Source of the DNA: Lycorma delicatula
Lineage: Eukaryota; Arthropoda; Insecta; Hemiptera; Fulgoridae
Reading direction: 5' to 3'
Length of the DNA stretch: 64,000 nucleotides
Assembly: GCF_047948215.1 (NCBI RefSeq)
Contig: NC_134455.1
Span: 295,901,647-295,965,646 of the forward strand
Position numbers and translations under genes: made by a program. Of the stretch, positions 12,006 to 23,600 are shown in pieces; position 1 is the stretch's first letter; every line of letters starts with the position of its first letter. The notes beneath the pieces were generated by a model. That model saw only the letters and a program-made list of their open reading frames with translations. It was not told where the DNA came from and made no database searches.

Positions 12006-14260
12006 TTTATTTGGGTTTGACCTCGCTAGAAATTTGATTAGTCGGTAAATTGTTTATTTTTGAGTAACTAATATTGGAACTTTTCAATACATAGCTGGAT
12101 GACAATAAACGAGCGCACGGTATCATTCAGTAGGAAATTATTTGTAAGTTATTTAGATTTCGCAATCCTCAAGGGATCAGTTTTTTTTTGCAACGGATGA
12201 TACTATATAGATATAAATAATTTATTCCTCCTGTACACTGTGGCGCCAGTGCGATCTGTTAGGATTACTATTCTTGTCCGCGCTTTTCTTCGTACTTTGA
12301 TCTTCGTACTTTTCTTTCTTATTTTTGATCTTCGCATCCATCAACTTACTAAATCGATTCACAGTATCCTCTTTAACTTGAAGGTTTATTAAGGAGGAGT
12401 CTGCATAAAAAAGTTTTTTTTATTAAATTGTTGAGGTTCTTTTTTCCCTTAATGATTATAAATTACTGGGAACGTCCAAAATAATCCGCAATTTATATTC
12501 GATATTCTTTCACTTACATTTTTACTCTGCGGGCTGTTCTTGAGCGATCGACAATCTCGTGCTCTAAAAAGTATTTGAAGAAACTTACAATCAGTTTTCT
12601 TATAGTATTTGTAAGGATTAATTTTCTAACAAAAAAGTAATGGAATTATTCCTGTTTGACTGTTTTTTAATAAATATCTTTTCAGCTCCAAGGTTTCGAA
12701 AATAAGAAACTTTAAATTGTCTATTCTTTATATCTTCTAAAATTAAAGAGATGTCTTATTCTCCCAGCTTTACTTACTGTGGAATTGTTTTATTTTTTGC
12801 ATTTATTATTTGGAAATTTTTAACTTTTCATTTAAGTTAAATCTATGTAAATATTTTCTTGAGTAGATCATTATTAACATATTTACAGTTGTTTTGTGAC
12901 TGAAAAAGTGATTAAGCAAGCTGTATATTTCCTTATACGAATTTGTGGTATGCATACCAGTTCTATGTTTGTATTAAAATAATTCATTAAGTATCCCGTT
13001 CGAGATTAGAAAACGATCGATCATTCGGTTGCTTAATGTCGAAGATGTTTTCGGCCTTACCGGAGAACAATTCCTTCTTTCCTATAATAATTTTTTGATA
13101 GATTTTTCTCATATCTTAAAATAGAAACATTATATAAAATTAATACACAAACTGTACAGAATTGTGAACAACCATATCTTTTGGATGAAATTAACTTTTT
13201 CCCTTTTGCGCAGGCGATCGGGCTCGTTTCAGGGAAAACGAAATTAACATTCCTGTTCGTTGGTACAACACCAAGTTGACCACCACTACTGCTCGTGTAG
13301 AAGTATATTTTGGAATTCAATACTAAACGAGAGTTACGACAGATTTTTTGCCGTAAAGAGCAAAAAAGGCCTGCGCAAAATTGATATCTTTGTTAGACTT
13401 AAAATGTATTAAACCTTAAATAAGAATGACTTGATGATAGTACTCCTTAACTTTAAACCTGTTTAAATATTATGATTTATCATTCGTAAAAATAACTTTT
13501 ACATTATTTCCAGATTTTGTGTTATCTTTCGCTTCGCCTACCGATAAACGAACCTAACGGATCGCTCGTCTGGTATCCTGTTAGGAAGTATATTCTATTT
13601 TGGTTTTGAAAGCGATCACAGGTCTTCTTCAGGCGATTCTGAATTTTAATTTCAAATCGGATACCAGATGGGTGATTCATTAGCTTTATTTACCGATCCT
13701 ACCATCTGAAGATTGCTGTCTATGCAAAATAGCGTAAGAGTCATAGGCGAAACGTCGTGTTGAAAATTTTTTAAAGTATTTTTTACAAGTTAAAGATAAT
13801 ATATCATTAAAGAAATTTTGGTTGTTTAATTCCAAAAGAGACACGAACTTTTCAGGAATAGCCGAAATCCACCCCGCTTTCTCTGTATAGTAAAATTATT
13901 ATATCTTTTAAAATTAGATCTCTTAAAAAAACATAATAAAAAATCTCTTAAAATAAAATTAAAAAATCCATAGCGCTCGTTTCAGGAAAAACGAAATTAA
14001 CTTACGTTTTTTCTTTTTTTCCTTCCTTCGTTCTTTCTTGTATTTAGTTTAGCTATATAGTTTTTTATCTCTTAAATTTCTTTAAAAAAAAATTATTTCA
14101 TTTTATAGTAAAATTATTTGTAAACGATTTAAATTATAAATGTATCGGTGAATTAGACATTGACATATTTCGAATTTATTTAGTATGATACTGATTTTTT
14201 TATTTTTATAATTTTACATTTTTATACTGGTACGTGATGAAAACTGTTACAAATGCCGTA
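12006..14260. other. Intergenic DNA upstream of Tpd52
   Basis: A degenerate inverted repeat spans about 13540-13690: the TCTGGTATCC arm is mirrored by GGATACCAGA, and ACCGATAAA by TTTACCGAT. A direct repeat of about 30 bp containing GCTCGTTTCAGG and AACGAAATTAAC is at about 13221-13250 and 13975-14003. No gene recognised. Confidence 0.45.
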
Positions 14261-14557
14261 CTAGCGAACTAACGGTAACGGGGTTCGCTCGACTAGAAGT
14301 GGATCGTAACGCTGTGACGTCATCTAGAAGGCTTAAAGCTTGCTATCTTGTGAACGGTGTAAACAGGTGGTGTATAGGTAGAAAAGTGGTGGGAGTGGCC
14401 GCATCGTGGATTCCGTCCTTTCTCTCCAATCCATCCAGTAAGGCCGCGGCCAACGTGGCGGACAGTGAAATGTGTGTTTATTTGTCGTTGAGTTCAGCCT
14501 GGTTACTGGTTGTTGTTTTAGTGTCTTCTGCCGCGGGCAAGCGGTTCTTTGATCGGA
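14261..14557 (+). promoter_or_regulatory. Tpd52: CpG-rich promoter / 5' UTR region of Tpd52
   Basis: A sharp rise in G+C and CpG in otherwise A+T-rich DNA lies directly upstream of the predicted first coding exon. The perfect palindromic cAMP-response element TGACGTCA is at 14315-14322. The transcription start was not located; no convincing TATA box was seen. A short upstream reading frame (14470-14580) overlaps the main start. Confidence 0.6.
14315..14322. promoter_or_regulatory. CRE-like palindrome TGACGTCA
   Basis: Exact consensus binding site of CREB/ATF bZIP factors, sited in the CpG-rich block about 240 nt upstream of the predicted Tpd52 start codon. Function is inferred from position only. 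Confidence 0.5.
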
Positions 14558-14580
14558 ATGATGGCAACCAAACGAGATGA
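14470..14580 (+). CDS. Upstream ORF, 36 aa, signal-peptide-like
   Basis: An ATG-initiated frame with a hydrophobic core (AWLLVVVLVSSAAG) followed by a dibasic KR, ending FFDRNDGNQTR and TGA. It starts 88 nt before, and overlaps out of frame with, the predicted Tpd52 start at 14558. It may be a regulatory uORF in the 5' leader. The signal-peptide look could be chance, because the frame stops 11 residues after KR. Confidence 0.35.
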   Translation: MCVYLSLSSAWLLVVVLVSSAAGKRFFDRNDGNQTR

Positions 14581-14602
14581 ACCGACGACTGATTCTAACG
14601 TC
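14558..14602 (+). CDS. Tpd52: Tpd52 exon 1 (first coding exon)
   Basis: Two tandem ATG codons (14558 and 14561) open the peptide MMATKRDEPTTDSNV, which ends at a strong donor, GTC|GTGAGT (14603). It leaves phase 0, which fits exon 2 starting at 18079. It sits at the end of the only CpG-rich block upstream of the gene. The choice rests on donor quality, phase and context, not on protein similarity. An upstream exon or alternative promoter is possible. Confidence 0.65.
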
Positions 14603-17600
14603 GTGAGTCGTATTAACGGAACAAAGCATATTTACATATATTTAATCAACAAATAATTGTTCGAATTGTTTAAAATTCGTCGTATAATTATTATTATTAT
14701 TCATTTATCGCTTAGTAATGCTCTCTTAAGTGGTTTCATCAACATATTGTAGAGTTAAATTGTTAATATGCATATTGAAAATAGAAATTTAGTCTTTCAA
14801 TCAGTATTATCTTAAAAAGTCTCTCTGATTTTAATAATTTCTTTCTTTACATTTCTTTATTATTTTTAAAAAATAACTTAGGTTTTATTGTATTAACCTC
14901 GACTTAATATTTGGGTTGACGTAGTGCTTTATTATATAATGATTCTTTTATCAGTAGATTATTTTTATTTATTTAATTTATGGTAGCTTAATTCGTAATC
15001 AGTTGGTGGATTGATACAATTGAATTTTTATGTGTTGAATAATCAATAAAAAAACTAAGTGATAAAAAAGAAATGAAATAATTCTGACTAATTGCCTATC
15101 TGATTTTTAATTTGTAATGTAATTAAATTACCATAAGTTTTTCTTAATAGTTCAAACCAAGTAAAAATGAACATCGCTTCTGATCAATTACTATTGACTG
15201 TGTAGAACCTTGGTCCAAATTCATAAAGTTTGAGTGCTGATGTTAATTTTTTGATATTGTGGGATCAAATAAAGGGCATTGTTTAAGAAACATTTGGCCT
15301 TAGGTTGGATTATACCCAATGTCAAATAGTGATTTGCATCACCACCAATTAATGAAGAAATAATGTAACTATGTAAAATATTGATGAAACTGTAAAAAAA
15401 TATTCTGACAAATTTGTGGATGTCCTTAAAATTGTTTAGTGAGGTTATATATTGCAGAATAGGTCCAAAATATAAGCTATAGATATTATTTATTTTATAA
15501 ATATAATTTAACCAAACTTACTAAAAATGTAAGTGACTAATTAACAGTAATATTTTGAGTACTTAAATAATAAATTCAGTAATTACTGCAATTATTTATT
15601 ATTTAAATAATCAAAACATTGATGTTAATTAGTCTAGGTGAGCAAGCTTAGGTTAATTTATATTTATATGCTTATATTTTGAACCTATTCTGCTATACAT
15701 AACCCGTTTTAAAAAGTAACTTATGTTAAAATTCATGGTAATGCCTCTAATCACTTCCCATCTGGATCGTTAATCCAAAGTTTGTTCCTCAGAATCAACT
15801 AATTTTAAATTAATTATAAATAAAAATGTCGGAAGATGAATACAATAATGTAATCAGCATATGTTCATCACTCCCAGTTAATGAACTAAATCATTGAGTC
15901 TAGTCCAAAGTTAATAAATAACTCAAAATATAACAACTCAAGAATGGACTTCTATGAATATGTCATTGATCACGATCATCTAATGAAATCACGAGTTGAG
16001 GTGCTCAGTTGTTTTCCTAGTACACATCTTTATAGTCATTAGAAATTAATTTGGATCGTGTTTAGGTCCACCTTTTTCAGTAGACAGGATGCATTCCAAC
16101 TCTGGTGGTAGTTCAACATTACAACCTCATCAAAAACTCCTAGTCCAACAATGTGTGTAATTTTTACCATGAAGTGTTAACTGTTAAGAGGACAGTCCCA
16201 TGAGTTCAATTCAATTGATTTCTAAGCCCTCAACAAGAGCAAACCTTTTTCTATTGTGATTGATTACACATTGTGTTATAAATTTAAATCCTGGACTGTA
16301 AATGAAGACATTGTATTAACACATAAAATACTAATTTTTTTCTGTTATTTTAGAATACAGTTTTTAGAATGATCTTTATTGTTTGATTCCCTCACTTTTA
16401 TTTCAGTTTTTTTATAATAAGCATATTTAAGACGACTAAATAGATTAAATTTATATCACAATTATGAGTAAAGGTATTGTTTTACTTTATTCATTCCTAA
16501 TTATATATTTTAATCTAAACAGATGAAGGAAAAGTTAATTTTATCAAAATTATCTTTTTGAGTTTGTTACCAAAATTTTGTAGATTTGTTTTTTCTACCA
16601 GTAATCCGCACTGATTATTAATAATTGTCATTTAATTAGAATTAATGAACAACAGAATTATATTGCAGTTTTATTTATGTAATTTACTCTAATTACTGAG
16701 TTCAATTGTACTTGCCTATGCTGAATAAAATAATATGCCTGCTTACTGTCTGACTCTGTTGAACTAGTTCAGCATTTTGGTGTATTCTGTGTTGATAATA
16801 TTATATCAGAAGCATACAATAAACTAATATTGATTGATCAAATGAAACATTTATCAAACAAAACACTAACATCCCAAGAAATCTTAACCATAACTTTTGA
16901 TTAATAATGTATTGATTATTAGGACTTTTATAACCAGTACCTTCCACTTAACTTTATTAGTTGCCAATTTAAAAGCTGTTTGCAGCCTAAAAATATAAAA
17001 CTTCGTTTATACTAAAATAAATAAACTTTATAACATATAATGCTATTAAGTATATTTCTTCTAGAATTCAATAGTTTTACTTAAATAAGAAAGGAAATTA
17101 TTTAGCCAAAAGAATGGAGAAAAATAAAATTAAAAATAATAGAATGGTGGAGCTATACTGTGGTTATTAGAAAGAGTAAATAAATTCAGTTTTTTATTCT
17201 AAAGATTGCTTGTAAATAAAGCTTAAAATACGGCCATTTTAGGTTATCTGTTGAAATATTTTTGGTTCACTACCCCATCAGTGTTTTCTCTTTTTACAGT
17301 TGGTGTTACCTAAATTATTTATAATCAGAGAAGCCATTTGAATTAGATATTAATCTGAAATTGCTCGGATTACATGTTTTATCATGTAATGATTTAGAAG
17401 TTTTCAAAAACTTGTGCAGTCTTTTTATTCCAAGCCTGTAGACATGTTTTTCGTTCGTGTAGCGAGTTATAAAGCTGTATGTGTTAATTCGAATCTAATG
17501 AAAGAAAGGTAACAAGGAGACAGCATTAAGGAGTTGACAATATTGCCTTGAAATGTCAGCCTTCAACACTACACACACACACTTTTTCTATGAAAACTGT

Positions 17601-20600
17601 TTAAATTATTAATTTAAATTAAAAACAGTTGTTTGAATAGTACAATAGTACATTCATAATATGAAACTGTTGTTATTCTGGAGAATAGTATAAATGAAAA
17701 GTAGTTCTTAAATCCATGTTAATTTTGTATTTGTTGGATTTTATTTGTAAAATTGTGGCCAAGTTATATTTTTGTGTTAGTTTACATCAATGAGTCTTTA
17801 AAAAAATCTCAAATTACAAGTTGTATTGATAACAATAAATGTTTGTTTTTCTAACTTTAACATACTGTATTTACAATGTAGCAATGTCGAAACCCTACTG
17901 TTTACTGTATTATAAATTACCTGGACTACCTTTATATATGTCCTGATGCAGCTTTTTCCTTAATTTTGTGTTTATTGTAGTTGATAGTTTAACTGAGAAG
18001 TGCAATATTCATTTTCATTTAAAATTTTTAAATAGATTTTTTAATTAATTTTTTTGTTATTAAAATTTTTAATAATAGAGAATTAGTAATACTGGTGAAG
18101 AAGTGGAAGAATTGACTTCACTTGAATATGAAGAGGATTGTTATTATGCATTTGTTGCTAAATCAGAGACACCGAGTTTTGATTTAGAAGATCCTTCATG
18201 GAGTGATGAAAATGATTGTATGTTTGTGATAGTGGAAGAAGATTTTGATGAGCCAACATCTTTAGAACTTGATGATTTATCTAGTGCTGATGTTAAAAAC
18301 CATAATAAACCGCCGGGTAAAAATAAATTTATTCGTGCAATTCATGTGAAGTTCCAGGACTTATCAAAACCTTATTTAGCTCGTGTTACCAATGGAAAGA
18401 AATACTTTAGGTTATTACATTTAGTGAAAAAAGGTAGGTTTATCAGATTTTAAAAAAAATTTCTTAATTGTAATTATTTTAGGTGATACTTATGTATTAA
18501 AGCCACCATAGCTACAGCTTTATTTAAAAACAAAGTAGTCAATCGGATTTCGGTGGAAAATGAACAGTCTCTTTATTAATTTTAATAAATGGTTATTTAT
18601 TTTATAAATATAATTTAACCAAACTTAACCTACGCTCGCTTCGCTTGCTAACCTTGACTAATTACCAGGAGTGTTTTGATTATTTAAATAATAAATAATT
18701 GCAATAATTGCTGAATTTATTAAATTCAAAAAATTACGGTGTTAATTAGTCAAGGTTAGCGAGCGTAGGTTAAATTTGGTTAAATTATATTTATAAAATT
18801 AATAAAGAGACTTCATTTTCCACCTAAATCCGATTGACTACTTTGTTTTTAAATAAAGCTGTAGCTGCGGTGGCATTAATACGTAAGTACCTTATTTTAA
18901 TTTTTGTGATTCTTGATAGGCTTGTTACATATTTAATTTTAATTCACTTAATGTTCGTTACTATACTGATTGGTGTCAAAGTAAGTATCTGTGTTTGTTG
19001 TTTTTCATCCGCATTCCTTTTTTGATTCCATTTATGAAAGTAATATAAAATTAAGTTTCTAATGAATGATGTGTAATATATGTGATTTTCAGTTACTCAA
19101 GCTGCTTCTGTAATTTCATATATAATCATTAAGAAAAATCTTAAAATCATACATTTTATGTCTGCTGAGATCCTATAAGTTTGCCAGGATTGAATTGTAT
19201 TTACTATTATTATTGAATAAGGAATCTTTGTGAATATTTTAGTTTATCTTTGTAAACCATAGATTGTGAATCAGAAAGTGTGATTCAAATTTTTCACGGT
19301 ATTTTATATTGCCACCACTACTTTTGAAAAATGGAAGTGTATATGCAAGTCTGTATTTAGTTTGTACTTCTATTGCATGTGCAGTGCATTTATCTGTGTG
19401 ATCAGAAACTTCAGTTTATGATAATGGGTCTTGATTTTACTCACCTATTCAGCCTCCTCAGCCAAGCAATTATGCTAATAGGGGTGGGTGTGTGTGGTGT
19501 AGTGTTCAAACGCATGTTATTTAATAAAAAGTAACTTTATTTAGAAAAATGAATCATACCTTTACAATTTGTGAATATCTAGTGATATGCCCTGTTTTAT
19601 TCCTAATTACTTCACGTACACAATTTGGCATTGATTCAACAAGTCTACTATACTTTTTTTTTAAATTCTTTATCGTGAAACCATACTGATATTATTGCTT
19701 TAAATGAGGTCAATTTTTATGCTACAATTAATTTCTTAGTAATTTTTTTTTTACTATTGACCAATTTTTCAATTGGGTTTAAGTTGGAGGAGTTGCCCAG
19801 GCACCGGAGGGAGGACTACTATTTTGTTCTTCAAAATGTTTTTCCACATTTTTGGTAGTTTGGCATGGTACCAAATCTTGTTGGAAAACTCCATTGCCTT
19901 ATGGGAACTTGTGTCGCAACATCAAGATTCCTTCAAAATCTATATATCCATCACTTTTCAACATACCATCTGCTGGAAGTGAACAAGGGCCTTCAAATGT
20001 GAAACAACCCAAAAACGTTTTTTTTTCTGGCAGTGTTTAATATATGGCTAATTGTTGGATATAAGCTGGTGATGTATTTTCATCTGATGCTTTTCTAACA
20101 TATGGAACTCACTGCTTCTGAATTAAGAATGTGACTCTTTGGAAATATAACATTTTTCAGTCTTCTTTGATCCAGTTAACATGTGTTTGGTCTATAAGAG
20201 CCTTTTTCTTTGCACATTGGTGGTGTTTAAAGTTGCATTTTAGCTGGCCGACAAGCTTTCCATCCAGCTTCAAAAATCTGCATCTAACAGTTGTCATGTG
20301 TAAATCTGTTCCACTGGCTGCTAATTCTCGATTTAAGTCCACAGCAAATAATTTTGTGTCAAGTTTACTTTTTCTTACTAATAACCGATTCTGTGTTAGA
20401 GTAGTTTTACAGCTACATTTGTCTTTCGTTTGATGTGAAAAGGGACCAACTTCTTTAAATTGTTTTAAAATAGCATTCACTGTCTGTATTCAAACACAAC
20501 AATCAGAAGCTATTTCACATTGTGTCATACTGGTATGATCTGAAGAGAATAAATTTTTGAACACTATATAAAAACCATACATTTTTTTATAGACAATTTG

Positions 20601-23600
20601 TTAAATAATTGAAGTGAAATTTGTTCATTTTCTGTGTCATGAAATGTGAATGAAATTAAGTACATTTTAACAAGTTTGCACATGAATGCTTTCTTCAGAG
20701 TCAAAATGTAGAACTAAATATCACTGAAAATTACTCCTTTACAGGTAATAAAAATTGACTAAGAAGAAACTGTCTAAAGTAATTGATATTTTCTGAAACT
20801 ATCTTCATACATATTAATGTGATAAACTGGATTTTTTTTTAAATCTAGACTTAAATAAAAATTCAGAAGCTGTCTCATATTACTTTCATAAAAATTGAGG
20901 CCTTAATAGGTAATTAGTTACTGTACATGTATGTACTGTACAGTTACTTTATAAGTACTGTACTGCTGTGTTACAGTACAGTGGAAATCCTTTACCTGGC
21001 ATCATAATTTATAAAAATTTACAAAGATCTACCAATCTGATGTACTTCATAAAAATCCTAAAATTAAAATATAAAACTACAACTGTTTGGCCATTACAGT
21101 TTAAAATTCACAAATGTAAATTCTTACTGTGAACAGAAAATGAAAGCTCTAACAAATAGTAATATACATTCAAAGAAAAATTGAATCTTACCATTTTAGT
21201 GATAATAAATATTGTTCATTTATTTTAAATTAAAGCATTTATTAAACATCCTTATTTTTTATTAACCTTGGAATAACTGTACAGTCTTTTCAAATCCCAG
21301 TTTTTGCTTGATATTAAATTTTAATTTATTAATCATATTAAATTGCTAGTTTATAAATGTGACTGCAGGTAATGTTGATTAAAAAACAACTTTATGTAAT
21401 TTTTTTATCAGGAAATTCAGGGGTATCAAAAGATAAACTATGATTTATACTAAAGAGTAAATTGTTGTGTTATAGTTTATAAATTAATGTAGTAACTATT
21501 CAATATAAATCTTACGATATAATTAAAAGGATTATAAAGAAACCTTTATAAATACAGAAGATATTTATAATTTTATCTACTGTTACAAGGAAGGAATTAA
21601 AATAAAGTAATTTAGCTGACTTCCATGGTGGTGTGATAGCACCTTTTATCTTAATCCCTCTGGCATTACTCCAGAAAAACTGAGAAAGTGGTGATTAAGA
21701 TATACACGAGGTGTGTTCAAAAAGTAACGACAGTTTTGAAATTTCGCGGGTTGTATTAGTCCGATTCCAGGGATTTTTTCGTTTTTGTATTGGCAAACAT
21801 GTCTGAAAAGTATATGTACATTTTTAGCCGTATTGGATATTTACTCCGTTTTCAGCTGTCAAAAAAATAGTATGTGTTTTAGTATGATCGACGATTTTTT
21901 TATTTATATTAAATTTTTCTTTAAGAATGGAATAAAGTGTAGCAGTGTTTTTAAAATGTTAAATATTGCTTTTGGCGAGTCTGCTGTGACTAAAGCAAGG
22001 GTTTCCGACTAGTATAATCGTTTCAAAGAAGGTCGTTAAGATATTGAAGATGACGAGCGCCCGGACACCCCAGCACATCAACAACCGATGAAAACGTAGA
22101 AAAGTGAAAGAAATGATTGTTAATGATCGCTGAATCACAATCAGAGAAGTGGCTGATGATGTTGGGATATCAATTGGCTCATGACGTGAAATTTTTTCGG
22201 ATGTTTTAGGTATGAAACGTGTGACAACAAAATTGTGGAATTTCGAACAAAAACAGCGGCGAATGGAGCTTGCTCAGGAGCCGCTAAATGAAGTCAACAA
22301 CGATGCAGAACTACTGAAACGTGTCATGACAAGTGATAAAACATGGTTTTACGGATATGATATCGAAACTAAGGCTCAATCGTCCCAGTGGAGGCATTCT
22401 GGATCACCAAGACCGAAAAAAGCTCGACAAGTACGGTCGAATATGAAGGTTATGCTCACCGTGTTCTTCAATTTTAGCGGCATAGTGCATCATGAGTTCT
22501 TGCCACAAGGTCAAACGATCATAAGGAGTATTACCTACAAGTTCAATGCCGTTTGCGTGAAACAATCCGAAAAAAACGCCCGGATTTGTGGCGAAAACAA
22601 TTCATGGCTTTTGCACCACGATAATGCGCCTGCTCACACTTCATTGCTTGTTCGTCAGTTTTTAGCCAAAAACAATACTGTAATGATACCCCAGCCGCCA
22701 TATTCGCCAGACATGGCCCCGTATGAGTTTTTTCTATTACCAAAAATAAAGAGAACCCTAAAGGGCTATCGTTTTACAAGCAAACGTTTTCAGCGACTCC
22801 TTTTAATCTCATGATTAAAAGCGAGTCGCTGAAAGAGCTAAACACTTCCAAAGATCTAGTTCCAGAAGTGTTTCGGGGATTGGAAAAAGTGCTGGCATAA
22901 GTGTATAATATCTAATGGGGACTATTTTGAAGGGAATAACATTAAAGTAGACGAATAAATAAAATTCTTTCCAAAAAACAAAAATTCTCGTAACTTTTTG
23001 AACACACTTTGTATACATTTAAATTCTTTTATAAAAATTAATTTTTTTTTCACTTTACTGCTTTTGTTTTATTTATATATTTATTATTTTTAAAAAGTTA
23101 AAGATTTCCCTTTCATCAAAACGTTTTTTTTTTTTAACCTATTAAAACTGTAGGGATGCATTTTATCATTTCAGTCATTGGTGTCTTTAACTGGTGACAA
23201 ATATTTAATTTTTTTTTTTAATTATATTTTATAAAACATCTGACCTATCAAATTAATATACACATTTTTTTTTTTTTTTTTTTTAATGAACAGTACATAA
23301 CATTTTATTTCATTAATAACTTGATATTTAAATTTTTTTTTTCTTTTATTATTGAATTATTTAATCTTTTTTTTTTACAATCACATGTTAATAATTATTA
23401 ATAAATCAATATATTTAAATTTAAAAAAAAGTCTAACCATGTGCCTTCCCTTGTAAGATGCAAATATTTCATTAATTAAAATTTTATTTGGCTATAAATC
23501 TGGAACCAATGAAAATAAGTACCATTTATGATATATCATTAAAAAGCTCTCAATGAAGGCTTATTACTGCAGTTGATAAGTTCAAAATCCAATTTTTTTT

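Larger units (their letters stand above)
21705..23012 (+). mobile_element. mariner element (copy 1)
   Basis: About 1.3 kb bounded by terminal inverted repeats. The left end has GAGGTGTGTTCAAAAAGTAA (near 21709) and the right end is the complement of AAAGTGTGTTCAAAAAGTTA (ending near 23011), with TA at each edge. A plus-strand transposase pseudogene fills the interior. The N-terminal part (21785-22200) is broken by stops; the C-terminal 200 codons are open. A same-lineage truncated copy is at 62.4-63.05 kb. Confidence 0.93.

Noticed and set aside
14299..14580. 93-codon plus-strand frame in the 5' region taken from a GTG
   Set aside because: GTG start is unlikely in an animal mRNA; only the ATG part from 14470 is kept as a uORF.
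14333..14629. 98-codon minus-strand frame over the CpG-rich block
   Set aside because: No similarity seen; it is the antisense of the presumed promoter and first exon, where G+C-rich sequence has few stops.
20925..20990. Cluster of GTACTGTAC / TACAGTACAG motifs as a transposon end or regulatory array
   Set aside because: No partner inverted repeat or spacing pattern found; probably slippage of a short palindromic unit.
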